A DNA stretch of 64,000 nucleotides from Winogradskyella pacifica (lineage in GTDB: Bacteria > Bacteroidota > Bacteroidia > Flavobacteriales > Flavobacteriaceae). Both the position numbers and the translations under genes were made by a program. The notes under the pieces were generated by a model. That model worked only from the letters and a program-made list of their open reading frames with translations. It was not told the origin of the DNA and ran no database searches. How positions within the stretch are numbered: the first letter of the stretch is position 1; each line of letters begins with the position of its first letter. Shown here piece by piece: positions 26,675 through 34,987 of this stretch. The stretch covers positions 1 through 64,000 of the forward strand of contig NZ_JABFDI010000011.1 in the NCBI RefSeq assembly GCF_013403915.1, written 5' to 3'.

Positions 26675-27721
26675 ATGATTGTAACACCATTAGATTCAGC
26701 AATATTAGATTCCAAAGAGCAATATGTATTCTATCACAAAATGATAGATTTCTCGCTGAAAGAACTCATTGTTGCTGTTCAACAAAAACAAATTTTAAAC
26801 CAACAAGAAGTACTTCTCTTTAAGCAATACAGCGATTTATTATTGTATTCTATTGAAGCTATGCGTGTAAAATACATGTATGACGATGAAGAAAACATGA
26901 AAGTCGATTTAACAGACTCTAGTTTTCCTAATTATTTAGAATTCCGTTACTTATTTAACGATTTAGCATTACGTGAAGATTATTTAGGAAAACTTACTGA
27001 CGTAGATACTTTAAAAGACGAATTTTTAGATACTTTAATGCGAAAGAAAGAACCTATAGCTAAGCGTAAGCTCTTTCAAGCAGCGTCAATAGTTTACTAT
27101 ACGTCTGCTAAAAAAGAATACATTTTTAATCGTTTTGTGCAAGGTAAAATTATAGCAGCACCAGAAGGTTCTGTTGCAGAGTATTTGGTGAGTTGGAGTT
27201 TTTATGATGTGTCTCACAACAGACCATTTATTTGCTACATGTATTTTGATTTCGATGGTAAAGATCCTTTAAAAGAACGGGATGAAATTTATAGTGCTTT
27301 AAAATCTATTGCAGACCGAGAAATGTCTTTAGATACGATGGCGTATGGTATAGATAAACGTCTTCCTAAAGTATTTCCAAAGCTCATAAAACGTGTGGAT
27401 TTAGGGCCAATTCATAACATATTTGCTAAAGACGAAAATAAAGTCACACATGCCATTTTACAAAGTATAGCAAATAAGGAAATCCCTTTAGAATCGTATG
27501 CGATTTCATTTAAAATAGATGAATTAAAATCGGCTAGCGAATTTAAAGAAGGTGGTTTTTTCAGTAAACAAACCTATCAACGTTGGGACGCTATGTTTAG
27601 ACAGCGTTATGTCTTTGCACCGCACAGAATCATACAAATGCTATATAATAAAACACCTGAAATTATGAATAAGTTAGCATTGTCGCCTATTCAGATTTCT
27701 GAATTAAAAATCGATAAATAA
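26675..27721 (+). CDS. Uncharacterised soluble protein, second gene of the AAA+ module
   Basis: A 348-aa protein with no signal peptide, membrane helix or motif that I recognise. Predicted alpha/beta: a helical N-terminal third (residues 1-80, rich in EQYVFYHKMIDFSLKEL type helices) and a mixed middle with VSWSFYDVSHNRPFICYMYFDFDGKD, then a helical region ending in PIQISELKID. The acidic YMYFDFDGKDP strand is the most distinctive stretch. Its start is tight against the right heptad array. By position it is likely a partner of the following ATPase, either an adaptor or a substrate receptor. Confidence 0.75.
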   Translation: MIVTPLDSAILDSKEQYVFYHKMIDFSLKELIVAVQQKQILNQQEVLLFKQYSDLLLYSIEAMRVKYMYDDEENMKVDLTDSSFPNYLEFRYLFNDLALREDYLGKLTDVDTLKDEFLDTLMRKKEPIAKRKLFQAASIVYYTSAKKEYIFNRFVQGKIIAAPEGSVAEYLVSWSFYDVSHNRPFICYMYFDFDGKDPLKERDEIYSALKSIADREMSLDTMAYGIDKRLPKVFPKLIKRVDLGPIHNIFAKDENKVTHAILQSIANKEIPLESYAISFKIDELKSASEFKEGGFFSKQTYQRWDAMFRQRYVFAPHRIIQMLYNKTPEIMNKLALSPIQISELKIDK

Positions 27722-27727
27722 GATGAA

Positions 27728-27785
27728 AGTTTGGAGTCTGAAGCTCGAAGATTCGAGTAAGAAAACTTTTTACTTTTCACTTTTC
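27728..27785 (+). repeat. Two adjacent heptad arrays (AGNNNNN x5, then ACTTTTN x3)
   Basis: Heptamers AGTTTGG, AGTCTGA, AGCTCGA, AGATTCG, AGTAAGA (27728-27762), then ACTTTTT, ACTTTTC, ACTTTTC (27765-27785), in register 7. They fill most of the spacer before the AAA+ gene; the end is 16 nt before its ATG. Confidence 0.7.
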
Positions 27786-27801
27786 ACCTATAACTCAATC
27801 A

Positions 27802-29757
27802 ATGGAACACAACTCAACTTTCCCTATAAAACAAAATGAATTAGATATGCTTCGCGATGAAGCAACATCATACTTAAAATCTATTCAATGGGAACAAGGT
27901 CAACGCGCTAAAAATAAAGATAACGACGCCAAAGACGAATCTATTTTATTGTATTTGTCTAGAGCCAATAACGGAAGCAATGTCAATGTCACTTCAGTTT
28001 CAAAAACCATTTTGGCTTTAAAAAAGCGTTTGCTTCCAGAATCAGTAGCACTTCCTATTTTCTTAAATCAGACATTATATGCTGTACAAGAAGGATTGAC
28101 TTTGGGTATATGGATTAAAGATTCGTACTATGATGCTTCAGGTTTATCGAGTTTAAGTGAAAATAAATCAGCTTTAGATAGTTCAGGAAGGAGAGAGTAC
28201 GAAAGCAAAATGCATACATCAACGGCTTTTATGTTGTTTGCTACAGCTTATAAAATTTTACATGATTTAAAACCGCATGCTTCAGACGATTTATCAGTGA
28301 TGAAGCAGAAGTTTGCTGGTATTCCAGAAGTGTCTTTTTTAACACCTTTAAAAGGAATTTCGTGTCAGTTGTTTTATTACGACAAGTATTTAGGTCATCC
28401 TGAAATTATAAAGTCAGATAAAGATGTTATAGATTTTACAGTGGTTTATTTTGAAGCTTTAATTGCAGAAATTCAACTACGTAAAAGCAGTTTAGAATAT
28501 ACAGAAACCGTTTCGGACCGAACGTATAAGCTTGAAAACTCAGACTTTGCAGTTTCCGGTTGGGAAAATATATTTCAAGGAACAGCAAAGAGTATAGAAT
28601 TCAACAAAATACAGTTCGAACAAATTGTCGGTAACAAGGATGCTAAACATTTTGGTCGTCGATTAACTGAACGTTTGTTAAGCTATGATATTGAAGCAAA
28701 GAAGAATCCATTTCAAGAATTAGGCGGATTTATGCCTGTTTTTATGGGTTACGGAATTCCAGGAACAGGAAAAAGTATGTTAATTGCTGCCATCGCCACC
28801 AGACTTAAAGAACATTCTGATAATTTAGATATTCCATTTTTATTCCACCCAATGCCAGATACGCTGATATCTACATTTCAAGGTGGTTCTGCCGAAAAAA
28901 TGGTAGAGTGGATGAAGCCTCTGCAAGATCCTACCAAATTAATTTTTGCACCAATTGATGATGCCGAAAATAATTTGCAAGAACGAACCGCTCAAGGAGT
29001 TTCAGCAGGTGTAAAAGAAGTGATTGGTGTATTTTTAAGATATACAGAAGGTGCTTATGCTGTGAATTACGGAAACAGTTCAATTGGTTTATTTACCAAC
29101 CTTCCAGAAATGCTAGATAAAGCGGTGATTTCTCGTGTGCAAGGTCGATTTAAAATTGATGGAGCACGCTCTGAGCACGATTTTGTAGATCAAGATTACA
29201 TCTGGTGGAAGAAGTTAAAAGATACCATGCCAGATTTTGTAAACATGAATGATCCGGAAGTTTATAAATACTTATCAGATCAGGGTTTAGCAAACAGTAT
29301 GGGCGAAATTTTGAATGCGGTTGAGCACCCTTCAGAAGAACGTGTTCATGATACGTTTAATAAAGTAGAAAAGCTTCACGAAAACAACGACCATATGTTT
29401 TATGCAGCTTTGTATAAAGAGATTCAGAAGATATTTCCGTTTTTCTCTTCAAGAGATGTTAGAAACATTCAATCTGCAATTTCATTACGATTAACAGATT
29501 TTGATTTAGAACAAGACTGGTTTGAAAATCCTGAAACCTATTTCAAAAAGGATTACGAAACGAAGTTCAATATGCTTCAAGAATTAATGAAATCGAATAT
29601 GAAAGGTTTAAACTTTTCAGATATAAGACGACAAGAAGTCATTCGCTATTTAGATAACGTAGCAACCATAGCTGATACAGACTTTAAACGAAAAGTAGAT
29701 GCGAGAGTGAATCAGATGAATATAGATAGTGAAGCTAGAGCGCAGTTTGGGAATTAA
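27802..29757 (+). CDS. AAA+ ATPase of the undescribed module
   Basis: A 651-aa soluble protein: ~300 residues of helical N-domain without known motifs, then one AAA+ core. Walker A is GYGIPGTGKSM (316-326), Walker B LIFAPIDDAEN (380-390) with an Asp-Asp-x-Glu arrangement instead of the usual Asp-Glu, a sensor-1-like SSIGLFTNLPEML stretch (426-438), and arginine-finger candidates in VISRVQGRF (442-450). GGSAEKMVEW after a phenylalanine is a pore-loop-like segment. A helical C-domain follows to residue 651. The layout suits a hexameric remodelling ATPase, not a transporter. Residues 281-286 (KHFGRR) may be an inter-domain linker. It carries no protease or nuclease domain. Confidence 0.85.
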   Translation: MEHNSTFPIKQNELDMLRDEATSYLKSIQWEQGQRAKNKDNDAKDESILLYLSRANNGSNVNVTSVSKTILALKKRLLPESVALPIFLNQTLYAVQEGLTLGIWIKDSYYDASGLSSLSENKSALDSSGRREYESKMHTSTAFMLFATAYKILHDLKPHASDDLSVMKQKFAGIPEVSFLTPLKGISCQLFYYDKYLGHPEIIKSDKDVIDFTVVYFEALIAEIQLRKSSLEYTETVSDRTYKLENSDFAVSGWENIFQGTAKSIEFNKIQFEQIVGNKDAKHFGRRLTERLLSYDIEAKKNPFQELGGFMPVFMGYGIPGTGKSMLIAAIATRLKEHSDNLDIPFLFHPMPDTLISTFQGGSAEKMVEWMKPLQDPTKLIFAPIDDAENNLQERTAQGVSAGVKEVIGVFLRYTEGAYAVNYGNSSIGLFTNLPEMLDKAVISRVQGRFKIDGARSEHDFVDQDYIWWKKLKDTMPDFVNMNDPEVYKYLSDQGLANSMGEILNAVEHPSEERVHDTFNKVEKLHENNDHMFYAALYKEIQKIFPFFSSRDVRNIQSAISLRLTDFDLEQDWFENPETYFKKDYETKFNMLQELMKSNMKGLNFSDIRRQEVIRYLDNVATIADTDFKRKVDARVNQMNIDSEARAQFGN

Positions 29758-29760
29758 ATT

Positions 29761-29788
29761 TAAAAGTGTAAAGTAAAAAGTGTGAAGT
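29761..29788 (+). repeat. Heptad array (NNNAAGT x4)
   Basis: TAAAAGT, GTAAAGT, AAAAAGT, GTGAAGT in tandem, beginning 3 nt after the AAA+ stop codon. On the opposite strand this reads ACTTNNN, like the second array at 27765-27785. Confidence 0.7.
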
Positions 29789-29790
29789 CT

Positions 29791-29818
29791 ATGTCATTCC
29801 GACACAGTGAATAACGAG
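29791..29818 (+). repeat. Degenerate member of the dispersed ATGTCA... element
   Basis: ATGTCATTCCGAC... resembles the 5' half of the element seen at 32501, 42358 and 48434, but the TGAGCGCAGTCGAA core is not preserved. Directly follows the heptad array. Confidence 0.35.
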
Positions 29819-29832
29819 CGACAATAAATTTT

Positions 29833-30420
29833 ATGAACAACCTAAAAAACATAACTAAAACAACCCTTTCAAAAGAATGGGCAAGATTAGATAGAATCGA
29901 TTATGATTATCAATTTAAAAATGGGGAATGGAAACGTTTATCACGGGAATGTTATAATCGAGGAAATGGTGCTGCGATATTACTATACAATGTAGAAAAA
30001 CAAACGGTTATTCTTACTAAACAGTTCCGTATGCCAGCTTATGAGAATAATAGTGGTGAAGGTATGTCAATTGAAGCCTGTGCAGGAGCAATTGACAATA
30101 ATGATAAGCCTTTAGAAACCATAATTAGGGAAACAGAAGAAGAGGTAGGTTATAAAATAAGTGATGCAAAACTAGTTTTAACAGCATATACATCACCTGG
30201 AGCTTTAACAGAAAAAATGTTCTTATTTATTGCAGAATATGATGAGAACATGAAATTTAGTAAAGGTGGGGGATTAGAAAGTGAAGATGAAGACATTGAA
30301 ATTCTTGAAATTCCGTTTTCAGAGGCTTTAGAAATGATTAAAAAAGAAGAGATTATTGATGCAAAAACGATTATGTTATTGCAATATGCTCAGATTAATA
30401 AAATTCTAATTCCTGAGTAG
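29833..30420 (+). CDS. Nudix hydrolase, NudK (GDP-mannose pyrophosphatase) type
   Basis: A 195-aa Nudix protein. The Nudix box runs from G85 to Y107: GAIDNND then REtEEEVGY, with Asp at the first Glu position as in NudK. The preceding EACAGAIDNNDKP and following YTSPGALTEKMFLFIAEYD are also NudK-like, and the N-terminal RLDRIDYDYQFKNG strand pair provides the dimer. NudK hydrolyses GDP-mannose and related sugar nucleotides. It sits in the middle of the AAA+ module but is bounded by repeat-containing spacers on both sides, so it may be an insertion and not a functional member. Confidence 0.88.
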   Translation: MNNLKNITKTTLSKEWARLDRIDYDYQFKNGEWKRLSRECYNRGNGAAILLYNVEKQTVILTKQFRMPAYENNSGEGMSIEACAGAIDNNDKPLETIIRETEEEVGYKISDAKLVLTAYTSPGALTEKMFLFIAEYDENMKFSKGGGLESEDEDIEILEIPFSEALEMIKKEEIIDAKTIMLLQYAQINKILIPE

Positions 30421-30550
30421 AAAGGAATGGAATGAAATAAAAAAAGAAGGTTAAATAAAACCAATGGTGTTTAGTGGGAAATAGTTTTAAAACCTATTAA
30501 TGATTTTTTGAGAGATTTAATTATAAATAATGAGATTACCGCTGAAGTTT

Positions 30551-30570
30551 ATCTTGAGCGAAGCCGAAAG
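30551..30570 (+). repeat. Dispersed repeat, variant copy (TGAGCGAAGCCGAA)
   Basis: TCTTGAGCGAAGCCGAAAG is a two-substitution variant of the core TTGAGCGCAGTCGAAAG found at 48441-48458. It lies 12 nt before the ATG at 30582. Confidence 0.55.
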
Positions 30571-30581
30571 ACAGCAACAAG

Positions 30582-31817
30582 ATGCAGAAACTAAAACAAG
30601 CCAATTTATACCGAAGCGAACTTATTCCCATTAGCGGAAAATTAGTAGAACGGTACAACAAATGCTTAAAGACTTTAGGCTTTACAGAAACAAAACTAAC
30701 ATCATTTTTTATTGATGGAGTAGGCTGGAGTCCTGAGGTTGCTGAAGAAAAAAGTAACATGCACTATCTTAATCATGGTGATGCAAATCCGCATGGGATT
30801 ATAATTTCACCATTACAAAAAGGGAAACCGGTGTATTTGCCTTTTCATTCTTTTGATAAGGAAATGATGCAACATGTTTTTAGAACGCATGGTCAAAAAA
30901 TTAATGATATTACAAGAGATTCTGCTATTTGCTTAGATTTTGATCAGAATATCGATGTGTTTTATGAGCCTTTAGATGTCTTGAAATATGATAAAATTAA
31001 TATCACATTCAAGCTTATAGATAACTTAGAACAGGTTCAAAAAGATCAGTTACATCTCGTTGATAAATTTAAAAATGGTAATAACTTTATAGATGAAGGC
31101 ATTCATCAACAATTACTAGATTCTGCAACTACTTATGGGGACTTAAGAGAAAGAGATTTAAGCTTACATCCGTTACAATTTAGAACAGATTCGTTTTACA
31201 CAAGAGCTTTTGACGGAGTGTATTTACTTCGCGATTTTATAAAACCGATAGTCGTTTTTGAAAGTAAAGAACATTATAAGGAAGCGATAAAAGATACCAT
31301 TCACGATGTGCTGATTTATCATATTGAGCAACCAGAATTAGTAGATAAGTTAAAAGATCATTTAATTATTGAATGTGATTTGGAGACGTTAGTAAAAACA
31401 CCAAATTACGATCGCGTTAAGAAGTTTGAATTAGCTCAGTTTTTAAAAGAGACTGAACATCCTATTAAGGATATTTTAAATGATAATGTATTATTTAAAA
31501 GTTATTTAAACAAAATAGACATCAATGCCAGAAAGCAAGTGATGAGTGTCGAAATATATCTCGAAAAGTTAGAACGTAGTAATGCCTATAAAATTGAAGA
31601 TATTGTAGATCAGGCCTTTTATTTTGCCTTGCATCAACCGCATTCATCGTTGTCTTCCGAGCATCGCGATTTAATTCATAAGTTACTCATTAACATTGCG
31701 CCAATGGATGTATTATTCTTGTATTGGTATGACAAAGAGCAGTTTTATATAAATTATTTGACTTGGGGTGATTCCTTTAAAGATTGGGTAATTGAAAGAA
31801 TCCGTAACAATATTTGA
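30582..31817 (+). CDS. Uncharacterised soluble protein of the AAA+ module, 411 aa
   Basis: No signal peptide or membrane helix. The N-terminal third (residues 1-120) contains CLKTLGFTETKLTSFFIDGVGWSPEVA and HGIIISPLQKGKPVYLPFHSFD, the best conserved-looking stretches; the middle has RERDLSLHPLQFRTDSFYTRAFDGVYLLRDF in segments, and the C-terminus is helical with several Trp/Tyr (MDVLFLYWYDKEQFYINYL). I cannot name the family. It shares strand, length class and spacing with the other module genes. Possible role: a second soluble partner of the ATPase or a regulator of the membrane subunits. Confidence 0.75.
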   Translation: MQKLKQANLYRSELIPISGKLVERYNKCLKTLGFTETKLTSFFIDGVGWSPEVAEEKSNMHYLNHGDANPHGIIISPLQKGKPVYLPFHSFDKEMMQHVFRTHGQKINDITRDSAICLDFDQNIDVFYEPLDVLKYDKINITFKLIDNLEQVQKDQLHLVDKFKNGNNFIDEGIHQQLLDSATTYGDLRERDLSLHPLQFRTDSFYTRAFDGVYLLRDFIKPIVVFESKEHYKEAIKDTIHDVLIYHIEQPELVDKLKDHLIIECDLETLVKTPNYDRVKKFELAQFLKETEHPIKDILNDNVLFKSYLNKIDINARKQVMSVEIYLEKLERSNAYKIEDIVDQAFYFALHQPHSSLSSEHRDLIHKLLINIAPMDVLFLYWYDKEQFYINYLTWGDSFKDWVIERIRNNI

Positions 31818-31896
31818 TAATTTTAGACTAATTTAGTAGAGCACTTTTTTTGCTCGCAAAGACGCAAAGAAAATATTAATTCAAGTTGTCAGCAAA

Positions 31897-31953
31897 CTTC
31901 TAGCTTCAAGCTTCGTGCTTCAATCTTAACTGCTTCCAACTTCTAACTTTTAC
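31897..31953 (+). repeat. Heptad array (CTTCNNN x8 with one 8-nt unit)
   Basis: CTTCTAG, CTTCAAG, CTTCGTG, CTTCAAT, CTTAACTG, CTTCCAA, CTTCTAA, CTTTTAC: 57 nt ending 4 nt before the ATG at 31958. Just before it, CTCGCAAAGACGCAAAG (from about 31854) is another motif that I recall as common between flavobacterial genes. Confidence 0.75.
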
Positions 31954-31957
31954 AACC

Positions 31958-32494
31958 ATGGGAATTGAACTCGTTATATTTATAGCCGCCATTTTATTCG
32001 GAATCTTTCTGTATTGGAGAGAGTCTAATAGCAATGCGACATATCGCTTTTTAAATAAAATAGTCAATAGTAAAGAGCTACAAATGAGTCCGGATAATCC
32101 AAAAGGATTTGTTTACCAACAATCACTTTTACCACGTATTATTTTTGTGGTTAGTTTGGTTTTGGTATCCGCGTTAATCGTAGAGTTCTTAACTCCAATT
32201 GCTGTTTTTAGTAGTTATAACGGCGTTTCTGCATTTGCATCTTTTGCCGTTGGAACACTTTTAGGAACCTATATCGCTGGTTTTGTAATTAAATCGTCTG
32301 AAGTTATTGAGGAACAAAGTGAATCCTTAGAAGACAAGTTTGATGATGTCGTTGAAAAAGGGAAAGATTTTATAGAGGATCTAAGAACCAGAGAGCCAAA
32401 AGTGGTTGAGGAAGCAAAGAAAGAAATTAAAACAGAACCTGAAGTAGAAAAGCCAAGTGCACGTGACCGTTTAAAAGATAAGGGATTAATGTAA
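31958..32494 (+). CDS. Membrane protein with charged cytoplasmic tail, AAA+ module
   Basis: 178 aa. Three hydrophobic helices: about 3-20 (IELVIFIAAILFGIFLYW), 61-84 (IIFVVSLVLVSALIVEFLTP) and 92-114 (ASFAVGTLLGTYIAGFVI). The remaining ~60 residues are a highly charged, helical tail (EEQSESLEDKFDDVVEKGKD..., KKEIKTEPEVEKPSARDRLKDKG). The tail is a natural docking site for the coiled-coil protein or the ATPase. I recognise no family. A dispersed-repeat copy begins 7 nt after its stop. Confidence 0.75.
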   Translation: MGIELVIFIAAILFGIFLYWRESNSNATYRFLNKIVNSKELQMSPDNPKGFVYQQSLLPRIIFVVSLVLVSALIVEFLTPIAVFSSYNGVSAFASFAVGTLLGTYIAGFVIKSSEVIEEQSESLEDKFDDVVEKGKDFIEDLRTREPKVVEEAKKEIKTEPEVEKPSARDRLKDKGLM

Positions 32495-32500
32495 TCCTAA

Positions 32501-32525
32501 ATGTCATACTGAGCGCAGTCGAAGT
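32501..32525 (+). repeat. Dispersed ~24-nt element, copy 1
   Basis: Begins ATGTCATACTGAGCGCAG and continues TCGAAGT. It starts 7 nt after a stop codon. The same element occurs at 42358-42382 (minus) and 48434-48458 (plus). Confidence 0.8.
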
Positions 32526-32614
32526 ATCTCATTAACATTAAAATATTTATAAAAATAACGAACAGATTGCCACAGTTGACACAAACGTCAACTTCGCAAT
32601 GATAAACAATTACT

Positions 32615-34312
32615 ATGATAAAATCATATTGGAATAAAGGCGGCAAACAAAAACGAATCACTGTTTTAGTAGTAGTGCTATTATTAGTGTTATTATTCTT
32701 TTTTAGAGATGATTATCAACCTGTTTTATTATTTCTAAGAAAGTATATTTTCATCATATTGGTAAGTGTAATACTTCTATTTTTAGGTTTACGTAAATTC
32801 AGAAAATCAGCAAAAGTAGGCAGTCGATTAGGTGTTTTAGCCTTGCTTATTGTCTTTTTTGGTGTATTATATGTTGTTGGTTGGCATTATCAAATGTATG
32901 ATTATATGAAAACGTACAATGTTTTCAAGAGTATAGATAAAGTTGAAATAAACGAATTACCACTAACCCAAAATGAACGTATTCAGCCTTTACGTAACGT
33001 TTTTTCTATGGCTAACGAAAGTGTTGGTGAAACTAAAGACGTGTCCTTACCGCATTTAGTAAGAGTAGATGGTCAGAATAAGTGGACTATGGCTATTCAG
33101 CCGAGTGAAAAGTACGTTATGCAACGTATTAGCGATAATACGGAAGAAGTGTTTTCAGTAAGTAGTACCACACCATTTCCTAGATTTTCTAATGAGAATC
33201 GTATCGATGTGACGTTTTCAATTGGTGAATCTTTAAAATTTAGTAGAAACACCTACAATGCCGTAGTGCAGCGCTTTAATCCTTGGATGCTGTTTAATCA
33301 TGAGCCTAGTGATACGTTTTATATGAAAAATGATAATGGCGAATGGGTGCAGGTGGTGAGTTTAATTAAATGGAAAGGTTTCTTTTTTCCTTATCCAAGT
33401 TTTGGAGGTGTGATGATTATTGAAAACGGAGAACATGATTTTAACGATTATATGGAGCGTATTTTAATAGGAAAAGGGACGTATGTAAGTCCAGAAGAGA
33501 TTAAAAATTACCCGTTCTTAATGAAGCAAAATACATTATCTGAAAAGGTGTCTCAACTTGAAGCCGAATCGTTAAAGTTCTTAGGTGGTTTTAGTGATCC
33601 TTTACCTTGGAATATGGAAACGGCCGTTAAGATACCGTTGATGCCAAAAGATCAGAATCAACAACCTTATGTTACTGATTTTAATTTTTCAGATTCAAAT
33701 TCAGATGCTTATAGTGGTTTATACCATTGGTTTGGGTTAGAACCCGTGGGTAATGAGCGTACTAGTTTAAGTTATAGTGTGTTTGTACCTGCTGACGGAA
33801 CAGACAAACTCTATTATTACGACCATGCGACTAAAAAACAAGGGTATGCTGGTGTTTCTGCAATGCCATTAAAAGTAAAAGAATCTCGTAAGGAATATGA
33901 TTGGACCGCCAGCACTCCTGTAGAATTTAGACCTTATATTAAAGACATCGCGGGTAGAAAGCGTATGTTTTTCTTAGGAACCATATCATCAATAAGTTCT
34001 ACAGATGCACAACAGTTTGACGGTTCTGCAACACCAGATTTAGTGTTGATAGACAGTGAATATAGAGATGTTATTTGGATAGATGTAAAACATCCAAGCA
34101 CCTGGGATGAGGAAGTTTATAAACAACTAAATGAAGCTTGGAGAGCTAGTGAGGGTATCGGTTATTTTTTTGATGAAAAACCAAAGGATGAAGATATTAT
34201 GGAGCAGCAAATGGATTCCTTAATGTCTATTCCGAGGATTGAAAATAATACCGATAAGATTAATACTTTACAGCGTCAGCTAGATTCTTTGAAGGCTGTT
34301 GGTGGACAGTAA
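32615..34312 (+). CDS. Three-helix membrane protein with large soluble domain, AAA+ module
   Basis: 565 aa. Hydrophobic segments at about 16-30 (TVLVVVLLLVLLFFF), 43-58 and 75-93, then ~450 residues that begin HYQMYDYMKTYNVFKSIDK. With a basic N-terminus the large domain probably faces the periplasm. It contains Trp/Tyr-rich strands (LIKWKGFFFPYPSFGG, DAYSGLYHWFGLEPVG, DLVLIDSEYRDVIWIDVKHP) and ends in a short coiled coil (KINTLQRQLDSLKAV). I recognise no family. It is the last gene of the module and is followed by a hairpin terminator. It may be the envelope-facing output or sensor of the system. Confidence 0.75.
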   Translation: MIKSYWNKGGKQKRITVLVVVLLLVLLFFFRDDYQPVLLFLRKYIFIILVSVILLFLGLRKFRKSAKVGSRLGVLALLIVFFGVLYVVGWHYQMYDYMKTYNVFKSIDKVEINELPLTQNERIQPLRNVFSMANESVGETKDVSLPHLVRVDGQNKWTMAIQPSEKYVMQRISDNTEEVFSVSSTTPFPRFSNENRIDVTFSIGESLKFSRNTYNAVVQRFNPWMLFNHEPSDTFYMKNDNGEWVQVVSLIKWKGFFFPYPSFGGVMIIENGEHDFNDYMERILIGKGTYVSPEEIKNYPFLMKQNTLSEKVSQLEAESLKFLGGFSDPLPWNMETAVKIPLMPKDQNQQPYVTDFNFSDSNSDAYSGLYHWFGLEPVGNERTSLSYSVFVPADGTDKLYYYDHATKKQGYAGVSAMPLKVKESRKEYDWTASTPVEFRPYIKDIAGRKRMFFLGTISSISSTDAQQFDGSATPDLVLIDSEYRDVIWIDVKHPSTWDEEVYKQLNEAWRASEGIGYFFDEKPKDEDIMEQQMDSLMSIPRIENNTDKINTLQRQLDSLKAVGGQ

Positions 34313-34337
34313 CATTTTAAAGTTATAAAATATTTTC

Positions 34338-34377
34338 AGATCTGTTAGATTTTAAAAACCTGACAGGTCTTTTTTAT
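34338..34377 (+). terminator. Palindromic hairpin/terminator (TTTTAAAAACCTGACAGG type)
   Basis: Imperfect palindrome from AGATCTGTTAGATTTT to AAAACCTGACAGGTCT followed by T6. It ends the AAA+ module. A related palindrome with the shared TTTTAAAAACCT centre lies at 46463-46489. Confidence 0.75.
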
Positions 34378-34462
34378 AAATGATATTTCAATTTGATAAA
34401 TAATTATTTTACTAAAATTACTTATTTAACATTCTGTTATTATTTCATAATCTATTAAAATA

Positions 34463-34500
34463 CTGTAACAAAACCTTCAAATTTAAGACCTATAATATAA
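34463..34500 (+). promoter_or_regulatory. Bipartite CTGTAAC/ACCTATA motif, second copy
   Basis: CTGTAACAAA at 34463-34472 and ACCTATA at 34488-34494, the same block order and spacing as at 25057-25094. It lies about 17 nt upstream of the ATG at 34511, a suitable promoter distance. Confidence 0.5.
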
Positions 34501-34510
34501 AGGTAATGTT

Positions 34511-34981
34511 ATGGGATACATGGGTTTGGGTTTGCAGAAATGGATTTATGGGATGCGTCCTCGTAAGCCATTTTCTATACAACGAAAGGGCTCATTTACT
34601 GCGGTTCCAACCTATAGTAGGGAATTTAAGCTTCAATACTCAAATAATAAAGGAAGTTATAATTTTGGAATAATATTGTTCCTTGTTATGGTGTTGGTTA
34701 TTACGTTATGTATTCCAAGTTGGTTAGACCATTCTAGGTTGCAACATAAGCAAGAATTGGCTTGGGCTATAAAGAAAGACAACGATGCTTTTAATTTTTT
34801 AATAAAATCAGGAAAGCAGCGTGTAAGTAAAGGCCGAATTTTAGGAGCATACTCCGAATTTAAACTCGCATATGCAATTAAGCCTAAAGATAAAGAGTTA
34901 AATCAATTGCTTTTAGAAACTCTAATAATTCTTTGTTTAGATTACAATAAATATTGTGATGATTTAATAAAACTAGAGTAG
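34511..34981 (+). CDS. Single-pass membrane protein with helical-repeat tail
   Basis: 156 aa. A basic N-terminal part (MGYMGLGLQKWIYGMRPRKP and KLQYSNNKGS) precedes one hydrophobic helix (about 52-73, NFGIILFLVMVLVITLCIP); the C-terminal ~80 residues look like a TPR-type helical pair (ELAWAIKKDNDAFNFLIKSG, KGRILGAYSEFKLAYAIKPK). I recall proteins with this MGYMG...KWIY...RPRK start in Flavobacteriaceae, function unknown. It shares its upstream bipartite element with the AAA+ module and is convergent with the RNA helicase gene. Confidence 0.7.
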   Translation: MGYMGLGLQKWIYGMRPRKPFSIQRKGSFTAVPTYSREFKLQYSNNKGSYNFGIILFLVMVLVITLCIPSWLDHSRLQHKQELAWAIKKDNDAFNFLIKSGKQRVSKGRILGAYSEFKLAYAIKPKDKELNQLLLETLIILCLDYNKYCDDLIKLE

Positions 34982-34987
34982 AAGCGT

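Noticed and set aside
30536-30760. 74-aa minus-strand frame over the dispersed repeat and the 411-aa gene start
   Set aside because: It is read through the repeat element and antisense to a long coding frame.
26530-31953. CRISPR array
   Set aside because: The period is 7 nt with degenerate units; there are no 25-40 nt repeats with unique spacers and no cas genes.
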